In this document: positions 44,044 through 52,890 of the stretch, in pieces
Layout of the letters: each line of letters starts with the position of its first letter
Position numbering within the stretch: the first letter of the stretch is position 1
NCBI GenBank assembly: GCA_020024555.1
Contig: JAHHTQ010000001.1
Span: 124,001 to 188,000 of the forward strand
Length of the DNA: 64,000 nucleotides
DNA from: Angelakisella sp.
GTDB lineage: Bacteria > Bacillota > Clostridia > Oscillospirales > Ruminococcaceae
Direction of reading: 5' to 3'
Notes under the pieces: generated by a model
Databases searched by the model: none
What the model was told of the DNA's origin: nothing
The model's input: the letters and a program-made list of their open reading frames with translations, nothing else
Made by a program: the position numbers and the translations under genes

Positions 44044-44808
44044 TTAAAATTTTTGTATTTCGTTTTCTACATTATTGCAAATACTATTGATTTCATTTGA
44101 TAATTTATGTAAATTTTCAAGCATATATTTAATTCTGTTTAAATTATCTGTATCTATATTAGTTTCATTAATTACTGATGTTTCATCTGTTTTATTCAAA
44201 AGAGTTTTTGCCCGTTCAGCAGCGGTCAACAATATTTGTTTAGCTTGCGCTTCCGCTAAATTAATTGTTCTTACAGTATCATTTTGTATCTCTTTTTTTA
44301 TAATAGATGCTGTATTTTCCGCATTAAGCACAGTAATTTTTGCTGTTTCTTTTGCCTCATTAATTATCATAGTAGCCTGATTTTGAGCATCACTGATAAT
44401 ATTATCGGCTTTTATTCTGGATTTATCTATAATTTCTTCACAATCTCTTTTAGTTTCCATTAGAAGTTTATTAATTCTGTTTTGTTCGTTTTTTGTATTG
44501 CTAATGTTTCGTTTTGCCTCATTGAGTTCCGATTCCATTTTTTTCATAGCAACATCATTTTCTTTTATAAATTCTTGCGCCTTTAATACAGATGATTTCA
44601 TATAATTGATAGCGCTATTGGCTTTTTCAAGTTTATCTTCCAACTCATTTGAGCGTTTAATTTCTGCATTAAGTTTTTTAATTAAATCATTAATCCTATC
44701 ATCATATAAGTTATCGCTTTTAAAATTATTTTCCTGTGGATTATCATTATAATTAGAATTTAAATTTTGCCTTTGATAATTTTTGATATTATTCTCATAT
44801 TGTTGCAT
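44044..44808 (-). CDS. Coiled-coil protein of unknown function
   Basis: A 254-residue soluble protein. The first 40 residues are Asn/Gln-rich, followed by a continuous coiled coil (about residues 40-215) with an Ala-rich stretch (SDAQNQATMIINEAKETA) resembling the helical stalk of ATP-synthase b subunits or DivIVA-like scaffolds. The start of a DivIVA domain is not seen. A second short helix pair ends the protein. There is no membrane segment. GGAG nine bases before ATG supports the start. A structural or cell-division role is only a guess. It is monocistronic and divergent from the rRNA methyltransferase gene. Confidence 0.65.
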   Translation of the reverse strand: MQQYENNIKNYQRQNLNSNYNDNPQENNFKSDNLYDDRINDLIKKLNAEIKRSNELEDKLEKANSAINYMKSSVLKAQEFIKENDVAMKKMESELNEAKRNISNTKNEQNRINKLLMETKRDCEEIIDKSRIKADNIISDAQNQATMIINEAKETAKITVLNAENTASIIKKEIQNDTVRTINLAEAQAKQILLTAAERAKTLLNKTDETSVINETNIDTDNLNRIKYMLENLHKLSNEINSICNNVENEIQKF

Positions 44809-44911
44809 AGTAAAAAACTCCTAACTAAAATAATTAATTTAATTTTATCACAAATTAAAAGAAATTGCACTACCTTTTAATAAAAATTTTATAAATATTG
44901 GAAATATCACT

Positions 44912-44940
44912 TTGCAATTATACTATGATTATGTTATAAT
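44912..44940 (+). promoter_or_regulatory. Promoter of the rlmB-type gene
   Basis: TTGCAA (44912-44917) and TATAAT (44935-44940) with 17-base spacing. It predicts transcription from about 44947, so starts further upstream in the open frame are not used. Confidence 0.65.
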
Positions 44941-45034
44941 GTTATGTATTATATTTTGTAATGTAATATTTAACTTATGTTTTAATTATAAATACAATAT
45001 GTTTAATCTTTATTTTGGAGGAATATGTGTTTTT

Positions 45035-45817
45035 ATGGAAAAAAAGAATGATAAAAAAACTTATTTTGAAGATACTAATCTTATAATCGGAAGAAATCCT
45101 GTGATGGAAATTTTACGTTCAGAAAGAGAAATTGAATGTATATATCTATTAAGCGGTGATAGAAAAGGACCACTGAGCAAAATATATGCTATGGCGAAAG
45201 ACAAAAAAATTCCTGTTAAAGATATTACTTCCGATAGATTAACACACTTAACAAATAGTGATAATCACCAAGGTGTTGCCGCGCTTATATCTGCCGCAAA
45301 CTATGGAACATTAGATGATATATACAAGAAAGCCGGAGATTCTCCGCTTTTTGTAATAATCGCTGACGGTATCGAAGATCCTCATAATTTGGGCGCTATT
45401 ATACGTACTTCTGAATCAGCCGGCGCGCATGGTATAATAATTCCAAAAAGACATAGCGCAGGATTAACAGCAACAGCAGTAAAAGCATCTGCCGGCGCAG
45501 TTTTTCATATTCCGATAGTGCGTGTTCCAAATATTGCAGCAACAATGGAAGATTTAAAAGAGCAAGGAATGTGGTTTTATTGCGCTGATATGGACGGCGC
45601 CCCATGGTGTACTGTCGATTATTCGGGAAACGTTGGACTAATTGTAGGCTCGGAAGGCTTTGGAGTTAGCAGACTTGTAAAAGAAAAATGTGATTTTACA
45701 GTATCACTGCCAATGCTAGGAAAAGTAAATTCACTAAATGCTTCGGTAGCCGCTGGCCTTGTAATGTATGAGGTTACAAGACAAAGACAGAAAATAACGC
45801 CTATCATTAAATTATAA
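45035..45817 (+). CDS. rlmB: TrmH/SpoU family rRNA 2'-O-methyltransferase (RlmB-like)
   Basis: A 260-residue SPOUT methyltransferase. The N-terminal substrate-binding domain opens with LIIGRNPVMEILRSEREIE. The catalytic domain has ADGIEDPHNLGAIIRTSES (motif 1), GLIVGSEGFGVSRLV (motif 2) and PMLGKVNSLNASVAAGLVM (motif 3). RlmB methylates G2251 in 23S rRNA; the exact target here is inferred. ATG 45035 is chosen from the promoter position and family N-terminus; GGAGG is 13 bases upstream, a long spacing. The 820-residue membrane protein gene follows 19 bases later and is probably cotranscribed. Confidence 0.92.
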   Translation: MEKKNDKKTYFEDTNLIIGRNPVMEILRSEREIECIYLLSGDRKGPLSKIYAMAKDKKIPVKDITSDRLTHLTNSDNHQGVAALISAANYGTLDDIYKKAGDSPLFVIIADGIEDPHNLGAIIRTSESAGAHGIIIPKRHSAGLTATAVKASAGAVFHIPIVRVPNIAATMEDLKEQGMWFYCADMDGAPWCTVDYSGNVGLIVGSEGFGVSRLVKEKCDFTVSLPMLGKVNSLNASVAAGLVMYEVTRQRQKITPIIKL

Positions 45818-45836
45818 ATTATAGGAGGTTATATGT

Positions 45837-48299
45837 ATGGATGATAATAAATATTCTGTTGATGAAATTTTAAGAGAGCTTGATTCATCAGCGAATTTAA
45901 GTGATATGTACAGTAAAACTGTACATAGTAATAATAACAATAATAAAGAATATTATAATTTGTCAAATAACGCTCAATCAAACAGAAAATATATTAATAC
46001 GGGTAACACACAACCACGTTTAAATAACAGTGCTAATGTTAATATGAATAGCAATGCCAACATTAACAGGCAAAATTCAACTTTGCCAAAGCGTAATTTT
46101 GATAATCAAAAACAAACTATTTATGATTATGAAAAGATACAACAGCAGGCTCAAACATATTATAATGATAAAAGCGTATCACAATATGAGTTTGGCCGTG
46201 TTCGTGGAAACAATAATATTAATAACAACAATAATCGCGGAATTTCTTCTTATGCTGCTGTTAATACAAGAATGAATTCGCCGAATAATCAAAATAATCA
46301 TCAAAACAACTTTATCCAAAGGACAAATCAACGCCCACAGCAATATGCAAATCTTGAAGAGTTTTACTCACAAAAACAGACATACGCTGAGTTAAACGAA
46401 AAATTGATGGCAGAAGAATTGTTGGAAAAAAATAATAAAGCTAAGATGAAAACTCAACTACAAGCGCAATCAATGGAATTTGATGAAGAACAACTGCCAT
46501 CAAAAAAGAAATTCGGACTTTTTGGCAGAAACCATTCAAAAGCGGAAATAGATGAGAAATTATTTGGTTCAAATAGGGAAGAGCAAGAAGAAAAAGAGGA
46601 ACTTTCATTTGAAGAAATAGATGATGAACTAAATCATATGCACACTTCAATAGTTATGAGAGTTGTTTTTTCGTTAGTTCCATTTTTATGTATACTGTAT
46701 TTATTTTTGTCTATGTCAATAGGACTACCACTGCCAAGTATTTTAGTGACAAATAAAGCATATTTAATTTGGACAAGTATTCTTCTTTTGGGAGTTTCGA
46801 TTATAAGTAACGCTTCCACAATTAGCGGTGGTATTCTTTCTTTCTTTAAAATGAAGCCGAATAATGATACGTATACTTTTTTGACGGTTTTAGTATGTTT
46901 GATACAAAGTATATATATGGCTCTGCAACAAAGATTTTTGGCAGAATTTAGCTCAAATATATATTTACCGGTAGCTGCAGCTATAATTCTTTTCAACGCC
47001 ATTGGTAAGTTGATATTTATAAACCGTGTTGAAGATAGCTTTGAAACACTATTACAAAATAAGGCAAATAACTACATAGGAATAGCTGATATACAAGAAC
47101 TCAATACGCTATTAACATCAAAAATGTCAGAGGGTCTACCATATATTGCATATTTCTCTAAATCTATCGGAATTAAAAATTTCCTTGATGAAGCTTTTAC
47201 AGATGGGTTAACAGAGGATTACTCAAAAATTATCACACCAATAACTTTTTCAAGTTCTATATTAGTATCAATGATACACTATTTGGTTACAAGAGACATA
47301 TTAGGTTCTATCTGTATACTTAGCGGGTTGGTGTGTATAACAAGTCCCATTTGTTCTGTTATCGCATCGCAATTACCCTTATCGAGTATCAACAAAAGTT
47401 TAAATAGACATAATACAACGATTTGCGGTTATAACGCTGTTGAAAAGATGAATTATCTAAATACAGTATTATTGACATCAGATGATTTATTTACAATAAA
47501 AAATATGGCTATTACCGATATGAAATCACTGGACAGAAACCCTATTGATAAATCAATTATTGACGCCATAGCTTGTCTGTATCCATATAACAATAATTTT
47601 GCGGTACTTTTTAAAGCTTTTGGAGATGGTTTGAGGATACCGAAAGGTGAGGATTTTCACTATCAAAACGGATTGGGATATACAGCATGGGTAAACAGTA
47701 AACGTGTATTGGTAGGCACACGAAAACTAATGAATATGTATGGTATATCACTACCACATCAAAGTGCGGAAGAAAGTATAAGAAACGGTAAAAATGAAAT
47801 AATATATATCGCTAATTCCAGCTATGCTACTGCGATGATAGTTATTTCATATTGCCCAATGAAAAGTATTCTTCAATCTATGGAGCTGTTAAGAGATCAA
47901 GAATTCGGGATAACCGTTAAATCAACAGATCCTTCTTTGACAGCAGAAAAAATAGGGGATTTATATAAATATCCTCCTGATTTAATAACAATTGTACCGG
48001 ACGCTCTTATTGATACAGTAAATAAAGAATTGAGAAGAAACAAGAAAGGTGATCCAACTGTTTTTTACAGAAATATTTTTGATGCAATAAAAGCGATATT
48101 TGCAGCAAAATCTTGCATAAAAGTATCTGCTATCCAAACAGCAATTCTTTTAATTTCGGTAATAGTAGGATTTATAATGATTACATTCTTTGTTGTTACA
48201 AAGCAGATTTTTTCACTATCGTGGATTGCAATACTTGGATATCAATTTATATGGTTAATATTATCTTTGATTGTACCGTTATTCAATAAAATAGACTGA
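45837..48299 (+). CDS. Degenerate P-type ATPase-like membrane protein with Asn-rich N-terminus
   Basis: An 820-residue protein. Residues 1-260 are low-complexity, with long Asn and Gln runs and then acidic coiled coil. Four or so helices (about 275-400) follow, then two more (about 475-515), a soluble region, and two C-terminal helices (about 765-815). The order matches a P1B-type ATPase. SPICSV occupies the place of the ion-binding CPC. At 541-553 LNTVLLTSDDLFT aligns with VDTVVFDKTGTLT, but the phosphorylated Asp and the DKTGT are lost. At 611 onwards, NGLGYTAWVNSKRVLVGTRKLM matches the nucleotide-domain block GxGVEA..KVLVGNRKLM. TGDN is replaced by STDP (696-699) and GDGxND is absent. It cannot pump ions by the usual cycle. 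The role is unknown; a sensor or scaffold is possible. Confidence 0.7.
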   Translation: MDDNKYSVDEILRELDSSANLSDMYSKTVHSNNNNNKEYYNLSNNAQSNRKYINTGNTQPRLNNSANVNMNSNANINRQNSTLPKRNFDNQKQTIYDYEKIQQQAQTYYNDKSVSQYEFGRVRGNNNINNNNNRGISSYAAVNTRMNSPNNQNNHQNNFIQRTNQRPQQYANLEEFYSQKQTYAELNEKLMAEELLEKNNKAKMKTQLQAQSMEFDEEQLPSKKKFGLFGRNHSKAEIDEKLFGSNREEQEEKEELSFEEIDDELNHMHTSIVMRVVFSLVPFLCILYLFLSMSIGLPLPSILVTNKAYLIWTSILLLGVSIISNASTISGGILSFFKMKPNNDTYTFLTVLVCLIQSIYMALQQRFLAEFSSNIYLPVAAAIILFNAIGKLIFINRVEDSFETLLQNKANNYIGIADIQELNTLLTSKMSEGLPYIAYFSKSIGIKNFLDEAFTDGLTEDYSKIITPITFSSSILVSMIHYLVTRDILGSICILSGLVCITSPICSVIASQLPLSSINKSLNRHNTTICGYNAVEKMNYLNTVLLTSDDLFTIKNMAITDMKSLDRNPIDKSIIDAIACLYPYNNNFAVLFKAFGDGLRIPKGEDFHYQNGLGYTAWVNSKRVLVGTRKLMNMYGISLPHQSAEESIRNGKNEIIYIANSSYATAMIVISYCPMKSILQSMELLRDQEFGITVKSTDPSLTAEKIGDLYKYPPDLITIVPDALIDTVNKELRRNKKGDPTVFYRNIFDAIKAIFAAKSCIKVSAIQTAILLISVIVGFIMITFFVVTKQIFSLSWIAILGYQFIWLILSLIVPLFNKID

Positions 48300-48305
48300 T
48301 TATTT

Positions 48306-48336
48306 AAAGGGTGATTTCTAAAATCACCCTTTTTTA
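48306..48336 (+). terminator. Terminator after the degenerate ATPase gene
   Basis: A 12-bp perfect stem (AAAGGGTGATTT against AAATCACCCTTT) with a three-base loop and T run to 48335. Confidence 0.85.
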
Positions 48337-48361
48337 TCTATAAATAGGGGAGAAAAGGACA

Positions 48362-49102
48362 ATGTTTATTAAAACTTCATTTTTGCCTGATAAAAAAGTA
48401 AAACTTGTGGCTATTTCCGGCATAAATAAAAATATAATAAAAAGTTTAGAAAAGCAGGGGATAGAATGTATAGAAATCAAAAATAATCCCTTATTGGATT
48501 TCCCTATACAATCTCATGCTGATATGCAAATGCTGAAATTAAGGAATAATACAATCTTGCTTGCAAATAATTTAGATTATTTAAAAGCGGAATTAGAGCG
48601 ACATTCATTTAACGTTATTATTATTGATGAAAACTTAATAACAAATTATCCAAACGATATTTTATTAAATAATGTGTTAATAGATGATTATTGTATTGGA
48701 AAATATGATGTTATGCCAAAAAAATTGATAGAATACTGCACCGCAAATAATATACAAATTGTATCCGTAAAGCAAGGTTATTCAAAATGCTCTGTATCGA
48801 TTTTAAATAACAAAGCCATAATAACATCTGATAAAAATATTTCTATCGTCTACAAACAACTTGGTTTTGATGTTCTTCTAATTCCTTATGGTGACATAGA
48901 ATTACCCGGATATAATTATGGTTTTATAGGTGGCTGCTGTGGAATGATTGACAAAAATATAATGGCATTTACAGGTAATCTAAATAAATATAAATATGGT
49001 CAAGAAGTTCTAAGTTTTTTGCATAACCATAATATAGAACCATTATATTTAACTAATGGTAATTTGATAGATATAGGTAGTATACTACCGTTAAAGTATT
49101 AA
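48362..49102 (+). CDS. DUF6873-like protein (GME fold)
   Basis: A 246-residue soluble protein with conserved segments PIQSHADMQMLK, VSVKQGYSKCSVSIL, GFIGGCCGMID and IDIGSILPL. These match the DUF6873 family of Clostridia, described as having a GME (guanidino-group modifying enzyme) fold; the His-Asp in SHADM and the Cys in GYSKC or GGCCG may be active-site residues. The reaction is unknown. GGGGAG before ATG 48362 fits. It follows the degenerate ATPase gene after a terminator; a functional link is not shown. Confidence 0.7.
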   Translation: MFIKTSFLPDKKVKLVAISGINKNIIKSLEKQGIECIEIKNNPLLDFPIQSHADMQMLKLRNNTILLANNLDYLKAELERHSFNVIIIDENLITNYPNDILLNNVLIDDYCIGKYDVMPKKLIEYCTANNIQIVSVKQGYSKCSVSILNNKAIITSDKNISIVYKQLGFDVLLIPYGDIELPGYNYGFIGGCCGMIDKNIMAFTGNLNKYKYGQEVLSFLHNHNIEPLYLTNGNLIDIGSILPLKY

Positions 49103-49154
49103 TTAAGTTATATTACTAATTAATTTTTTAGAAAATTTAAAATAATAAAGGTAA

Positions 49155-49208
49155 AACGCGCTCTACAACTTCGCTAAATTGATATTTAGCGAAGTTGTAG
49201 AGCGCGTT
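49155..49208. repeat. Perfect 25-bp inverted repeat (intergenic hairpin)
   Basis: The left arm 49155-49179 (beginning AACGCGCTCTACAACTTC) is the exact reverse complement of the right arm 49184-49208, with a TGAT centre. It is far richer in G and C than the surrounding sequence and lacks a T run. It lies in the 403-base gap between the DUF6873 and DUF2726 genes. The rest of that gap (49209-49490) is very AT-rich with no ORF or recognised element. Confidence 0.85.
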
Positions 49209-49505
49209 CTTTCCACTAATCAATAAATTATATTCAATTATTACATTTTTTACGGTTTTAATGTATGTTGAATTTTACTAATTTACAATTCTAAAATTAA
49301 TTAATTCATTACTGTAAATTAACAAAAAATTTACCAAAATACCAAAAATTTATGCAAGAATTAATGTAATTGATTATACTTATAAATTAGTATTATTTTA
49401 TTTATCGAACTATGCTCTTTTTATACAAAACATAAATATAATTCTACTCTATTTACTATAATTTAATTCTATGACATAAATATAATGACAAGCGAGGTAT
49501 TAAAA

Positions 49506-50030
49506 ATGAATGAAATATTTGAATTTATAAAAAACTATATACATATAATATCACCAGTCATAAGTCTACTGGTAATCCTTATCTTTTTTGCTCTTGCATA
49601 TAGGAAAAGAAGACAGAAAATGCGAAAATATAATGGTTACAATAACGAGATTAAAGAACTGCGGGGCAAATACAAAAAGGCAAAAATACTGACATCAAAC
49701 GAAGCAAAGCATTCACAAGCAGTATTGAATGTTGCACGCAAAAAAGGTCTAAATGTGTCGTATAAAGTTAGAATGCTTGATGTTGTTGTACCGAAAGACA
49801 GCAGTGATTACGCACTACTCAACAAGGTAATGAAGAAGCACTTTGACTTTGTTCTCACAAATAAAGAACATGATGTTGTATTGGTTATAGAACTTGACGA
49901 CAGCTCTCACAATTCTCAATCTGCACTTGACCGTGATGCAGTAAAGAATACAATACTCAAAGATGTACATATACCGTTACTTAGAACAAGAAATATAACT
50001 GAAAAAGCTATTCTTGATTTATTAAGATAG
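49506..50030 (+). CDS. DUF2726 domain protein with membrane anchor
   Basis: A 174-residue protein with one N-terminal transmembrane helix (about residues 12-32), a basic linker, and a DUF2726 domain. LTSNEAKHSQAVLNVA, KKHFDFVLTNKEHDVVLVIELDDSSH and LDRDAVKNTIL match the family, which is related to restriction-endonuclease folds; the D...ELD pattern resembles a nuclease core. The function is unknown. GAGGT about seven bases before ATG 49506 supports that start. A bidirectional terminator follows. Confidence 0.78.
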   Translation: MNEIFEFIKNYIHIISPVISLLVILIFFALAYRKRRQKMRKYNGYNNEIKELRGKYKKAKILTSNEAKHSQAVLNVARKKGLNVSYKVRMLDVVVPKDSSDYALLNKVMKKHFDFVLTNKEHDVVLVIELDDSSHNSQSALDRDAVKNTILKDVHIPLLRTRNITEKAILDLLR

Positions 50031-50031
50031 C

Positions 50032-50068
50032 AAAGAAAGCCTTGGATAATATTCAAGGCTTTCTTTTT
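50032..50068. terminator. Bidirectional terminator between the DUF2726 gene and the spoIIIA operon
   Basis: AAAGAAAGCCTTG pairs with CAAGGCTTTCTTT around a nine-base loop, with T runs in both directions. On the minus strand it lies about 60 bases past spoIIIAG. Confidence 0.85.
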
Positions 50069-50126
50069 GTTCAAGTTTTCTTCATAATATTTATTTTTCT
50101 TATACGTAATTAACTTGGCAAAATTA

Positions 50127-50672
50127 TTAAACCATCGGCAAAACAGATATTTGTGACGATAGTATCCCAAGAGCCACACTGGTTGCCTCCACTACCCTAC
50201 CAACAACCTCTGGATTTGCCCCACCGTCACACACCACTATTACTCCTTTTATTTTTGGATTAATTTGCTTTGTAATAATTGGAGTTTTCTGTCCGTTTTT
50301 TTCTACTATGACATATTTTTCCTCATTTGTATTTTTTTCTTGCTTACGGCTGTTATCTTTGTTTGATATATCTTCAAGTGTATCTACATTCTTCCTAGTT
50401 TCTGTTGCATATTCATAGGAATAGCCCTCAGCAAGTGTCAACATTATTTCTATTTTTCCAACACCGCTAACCTTACTCAATATATTTTGCAGTTGCTCTA
50501 TCGTTTTTTCTTCGTATGTTTTTTCTACTGCTTCTGTGATATCTTCTTGTGTTTCTTTTGACATATTTATAGGTAAATATTTGCCAAAGGCTATACAAAT
50601 AATGCTTATTATACCTATTACGGTAAATATAGTTGATTTATTTTTTGAAAAAACTTGTTTTATTTTATTCAT
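50127..50672 (-). CDS. spoIIIAG: Stage III sporulation protein AG
   Basis: A 181-residue protein with one N-terminal transmembrane helix (about residues 13-32) and an extracytoplasmic ring-forming domain; SGVGKIEIMLTLAEG and KIKGVIVVCDGGANPEVVGRV are family hallmarks. SpoIIIAG forms a large ring in the mother-cell membrane of the channel to the forespore. It is the last gene of the operon here; no spoIIIAH follows before the terminator. Confidence 0.93.
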   Translation of the reverse strand: MNKIKQVFSKNKSTIFTVIGIISIICIAFGKYLPINMSKETQEDITEAVEKTYEEKTIEQLQNILSKVSGVGKIEIMLTLAEGYSYEYATETRKNVDTLEDISNKDNSRKQEKNTNEEKYVIVEKNGQKTPIITKQINPKIKGVIVVCDGGANPEVVGRVVEATSVALGILSSQISVLPMV

Positions 50673-50690
50673 CTGTCTCTGCTTCCCTCT

Positions 50691-51137
50691 TTATGTAAAA
50701 TTTATTTCTACACTTACATTAAATACTTCCGATAAATGTTTTCTTACTATTTCTTCTTCATTAATATACATAGTTGGAAGTTTAACCACCAATATTCCTC
50801 TTTCTACCTTTGAAAGTATATCATATTCATTGATATTTATGCCTATTCCATTAAGTTCTTCGGATATATATGAATTAAGATTCTTATTGACAGAAGAATT
50901 TATCTTATCATCTATTTCTTTCGCTATTTCAAACCTTCTGTTTTCAATAATACTATAATCAATATTAATAGGCTTTATATCCCCTATTACAGGCATTGTA
51001 AAGCATAGCAACATAAATAATCCTATGATATGTTTTATTGACTGTTCATATTTTTTCGACGGAATAAACATCATCACTATACTGCAAATTATTGTACCAA
51101 CGGATACCGTTAAAATCCAATTATTAATTCCCTGCAT
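50691..51137 (-). CDS. spoIIIAF: Stage III sporulation protein AF
   Basis: A 148-residue protein with two N-terminal transmembrane helices (about 5-25 and 33-53) and a ring-building soluble domain, as in SpoIIIAF. The motif IIGLFMLLCFTMPVIGDI at the second helix is typical. It lies four bases after spoIIIAE and 18 before spoIIIAG in the mother-cell channel operon. Confidence 0.88.
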   Translation of the reverse strand: MQGINNWILTVSVGTIICSIVMMFIPSKKYEQSIKHIIGLFMLLCFTMPVIGDIKPINIDYSIIENRRFEIAKEIDDKINSSVNKNLNSYISEELNGIGININEYDILSKVERGILVVKLPTMYINEEEIVRKHLSEVFNVSVEINFT

Positions 51138-51141
51138 TTTT

Positions 51142-52248
51142 CTAAACCCCTTTAAAACATACTAGTATCAGTGTTGTGGCTATTATTATCAAAAACATAA
51201 TATATAAAATGACTGACAGTATTAAACCGAATACGGTTGCAAAGTTTTTACAAAGTTCATCTATCTGATCAATGCCAAAAATACCGGCTACAAATGATGC
51301 CATATTAAGCATTGCGTACCATAAGAACAAATTAACTATTTCCGGCAAGAATATAATTGCTGTCAGTAAAATTCCATAAGCTCCAACAAAATTTTTTATA
51401 ATATGTATAAAACCTTGTGATGCCATAAATAAATCTGAAAGCGTAGAACCAAGACCGGGAATAAGTGAACCCATAATAAATTTTGTGGTTTTTACAGCGA
51501 CACCGTCGTTCGATGAAGAAATTGCGGTTTGTAATGACAATAAGCCAATTAATATAGTAAGTGATAATGTAAGCACCCAAACTATTAAATTTTTTACCGC
51601 TTTTATAAGTTTTGTAAGTTTCATATCTCTATTGATTACAGATACTATTGACAGTGTTACAAAAGCATATATAAATGGTATGAAAAAATCAGTTATTATT
51701 TGTGTGTATACACTTATTACTGTGAACAAAAATATATTAAAACTGCCTGCTGTTATAGGTTGTCCGGAGGCTGTTATTACGCCTGCAAAAACAGGTATAA
51801 ACGTTGCCGAAAAATACCTATAATCATTAATAGTTACTATACAAGCTTTAATTCGTTCTATTATCGGCTCAATGATTATTAATGTTATTGACAATACTAT
51901 TAAAATATCGGCTATTTTATTTGAAGATATACTCTCGTTAAATTGTTTGGTTATTGATGCAAGTATAATTATAGCAATAAGTGATATCAATATACTAAAT
52001 GGTTGTTTATAGAAAAATATTATTTTGGATTTTATAAGCTCCCATATTTTTTTAACAGAAAAGTTATTATTGGATACATTTATTTCATATTCTTCTATGT
52101 CATCAAGTACTTCCCCTTTCACTGCTGAATTTAATAATTCTTTTTCACTATTAAAATCAACATTTATTGCGTATGCCGAAACAGAAAAATATATAAACAA
52201 AATAATAAAAATAACCAGCAGCACTATTTTTTTATCAATTCTTTTCAT
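51142..52248 (-). CDS. spoIIIAE: Stage III sporulation protein AE
   Basis: A 368-residue polytopic membrane protein with an N-terminal signal peptide (cleavage near AYAINV) and about seven helices. IPVFAGVITASGQPITAG and the C-terminal block LFLWYAMLNMASFVAGIFGIDQI match SpoIIIAE, a core component of the forespore-mother cell channel with similarity to transporter membrane proteins. Spaced 21 bases after spoIIIAD. Confidence 0.93.
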   Translation of the reverse strand: MKRIDKKIVLLVIFIILFIYFSVSAYAINVDFNSEKELLNSAVKGEVLDDIEEYEINVSNNNFSVKKIWELIKSKIIFFYKQPFSILISLIAIIILASITKQFNESISSNKIADILIVLSITLIIIEPIIERIKACIVTINDYRYFSATFIPVFAGVITASGQPITAGSFNIFLFTVISVYTQIITDFFIPFIYAFVTLSIVSVINRDMKLTKLIKAVKNLIVWVLTLSLTILIGLLSLQTAISSSNDGVAVKTTKFIMGSLIPGLGSTLSDLFMASQGFIHIIKNFVGAYGILLTAIIFLPEIVNLFLWYAMLNMASFVAGIFGIDQIDELCKNFATVFGLILSVILYIMFLIIIATTLILVCFKGV

Positions 52249-52269
52249 ATAAATATCCTTTTTATTGAT

Positions 52270-52659
52270 TTATGTATTTAGTAATGAAACAACAATATTA
52301 AGCAGTTCAAAAACTATCGGTAATCCCAAAATAATTAAACTTACTTTGCCAACAAGTTCTGTTTTTACAGCTATTGCATTTTCTCCCATATCTTTGCACA
52401 ATGCTGATGATATTTCGGACAATATACTTATTGCTATTGCCTTAAATACTGTTTTAAGCGCGTTATACGGTAAATTAAATGATGTTGTTATCTCCGATAT
52501 TTTATTAATAATTATGTCTATATCATCAATAATAACTGCAAAAATTACTATACCGCAAATTATACTCAGTACCATTCCGTATTCTTTCTTGCTTTCTTTT
52601 ACCACAAGAGAAAGAATAGCTGCAATTACACATATTGATAATAATTTAAAGATATCCAT
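52270..52659 (-). CDS. spoIIIAD: Stage III sporulation protein AD
   Basis: A 129-residue membrane protein with three or four helices and the block AIAISILSEISSALCKDMGENAIA, typical of SpoIIIAD. Its ATG shares a base with the stop codon of spoIIIAC (TAATG), so translation is coupled. Confidence 0.93.
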   Translation of the reverse strand: MDIFKLLSICVIAAILSLVVKESKKEYGMVLSIICGIVIFAVIIDDIDIIINKISEITTSFNLPYNALKTVFKAIAISILSEISSALCKDMGENAIAVKTELVGKVSLIILGLPIVFELLNIVVSLLNT

Positions 52660-52853
52660 TAAAAACCAAACACTTCCTTTATGATATTGAAAAGGTTACT
52701 TATTTCACCTATCATCATCGTCAATACTATTACCAGTCCGGCAAGCGAAAGCATCATTGCCTGATCTTCCCTACCCGAACGCAAAAGAACCTGATACAAT
52801 ACAGAAACAATTATGCCAATTGCCGCTATTCTAAATATTAAATCTATATTCAT
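52659..52853 (-). CDS. spoIIIAC: Stage III sporulation protein AC
   Basis: A 64-residue protein with two transmembrane helices; LIFRIAAIGIIVSVLYQVL and SGREDQAMMLSLAG are hallmarks of SpoIIIAC. GGAGG precedes the ATG. It is the smallest gene of the operon and overlaps spoIIIAD by one base. Confidence 0.94.
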   Translation of the reverse strand: MNIDLIFRIAAIGIIVSVLYQVLLRSGREDQAMMLSLAGLVIVLTMMIGEISNLFNIIKEVFGF

Positions 52854-52890
52854 TGTTTAACCTCCGCTTTTTTTCTATTGACACAAAATA

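Noticed and set aside
46054..46275. Tandem-repeat or CRISPR-like array in the Asn-rich region
   Set aside because: The repeats are codon runs for Asn and Gln inside an open frame; there is no fixed repeat-spacer pattern.
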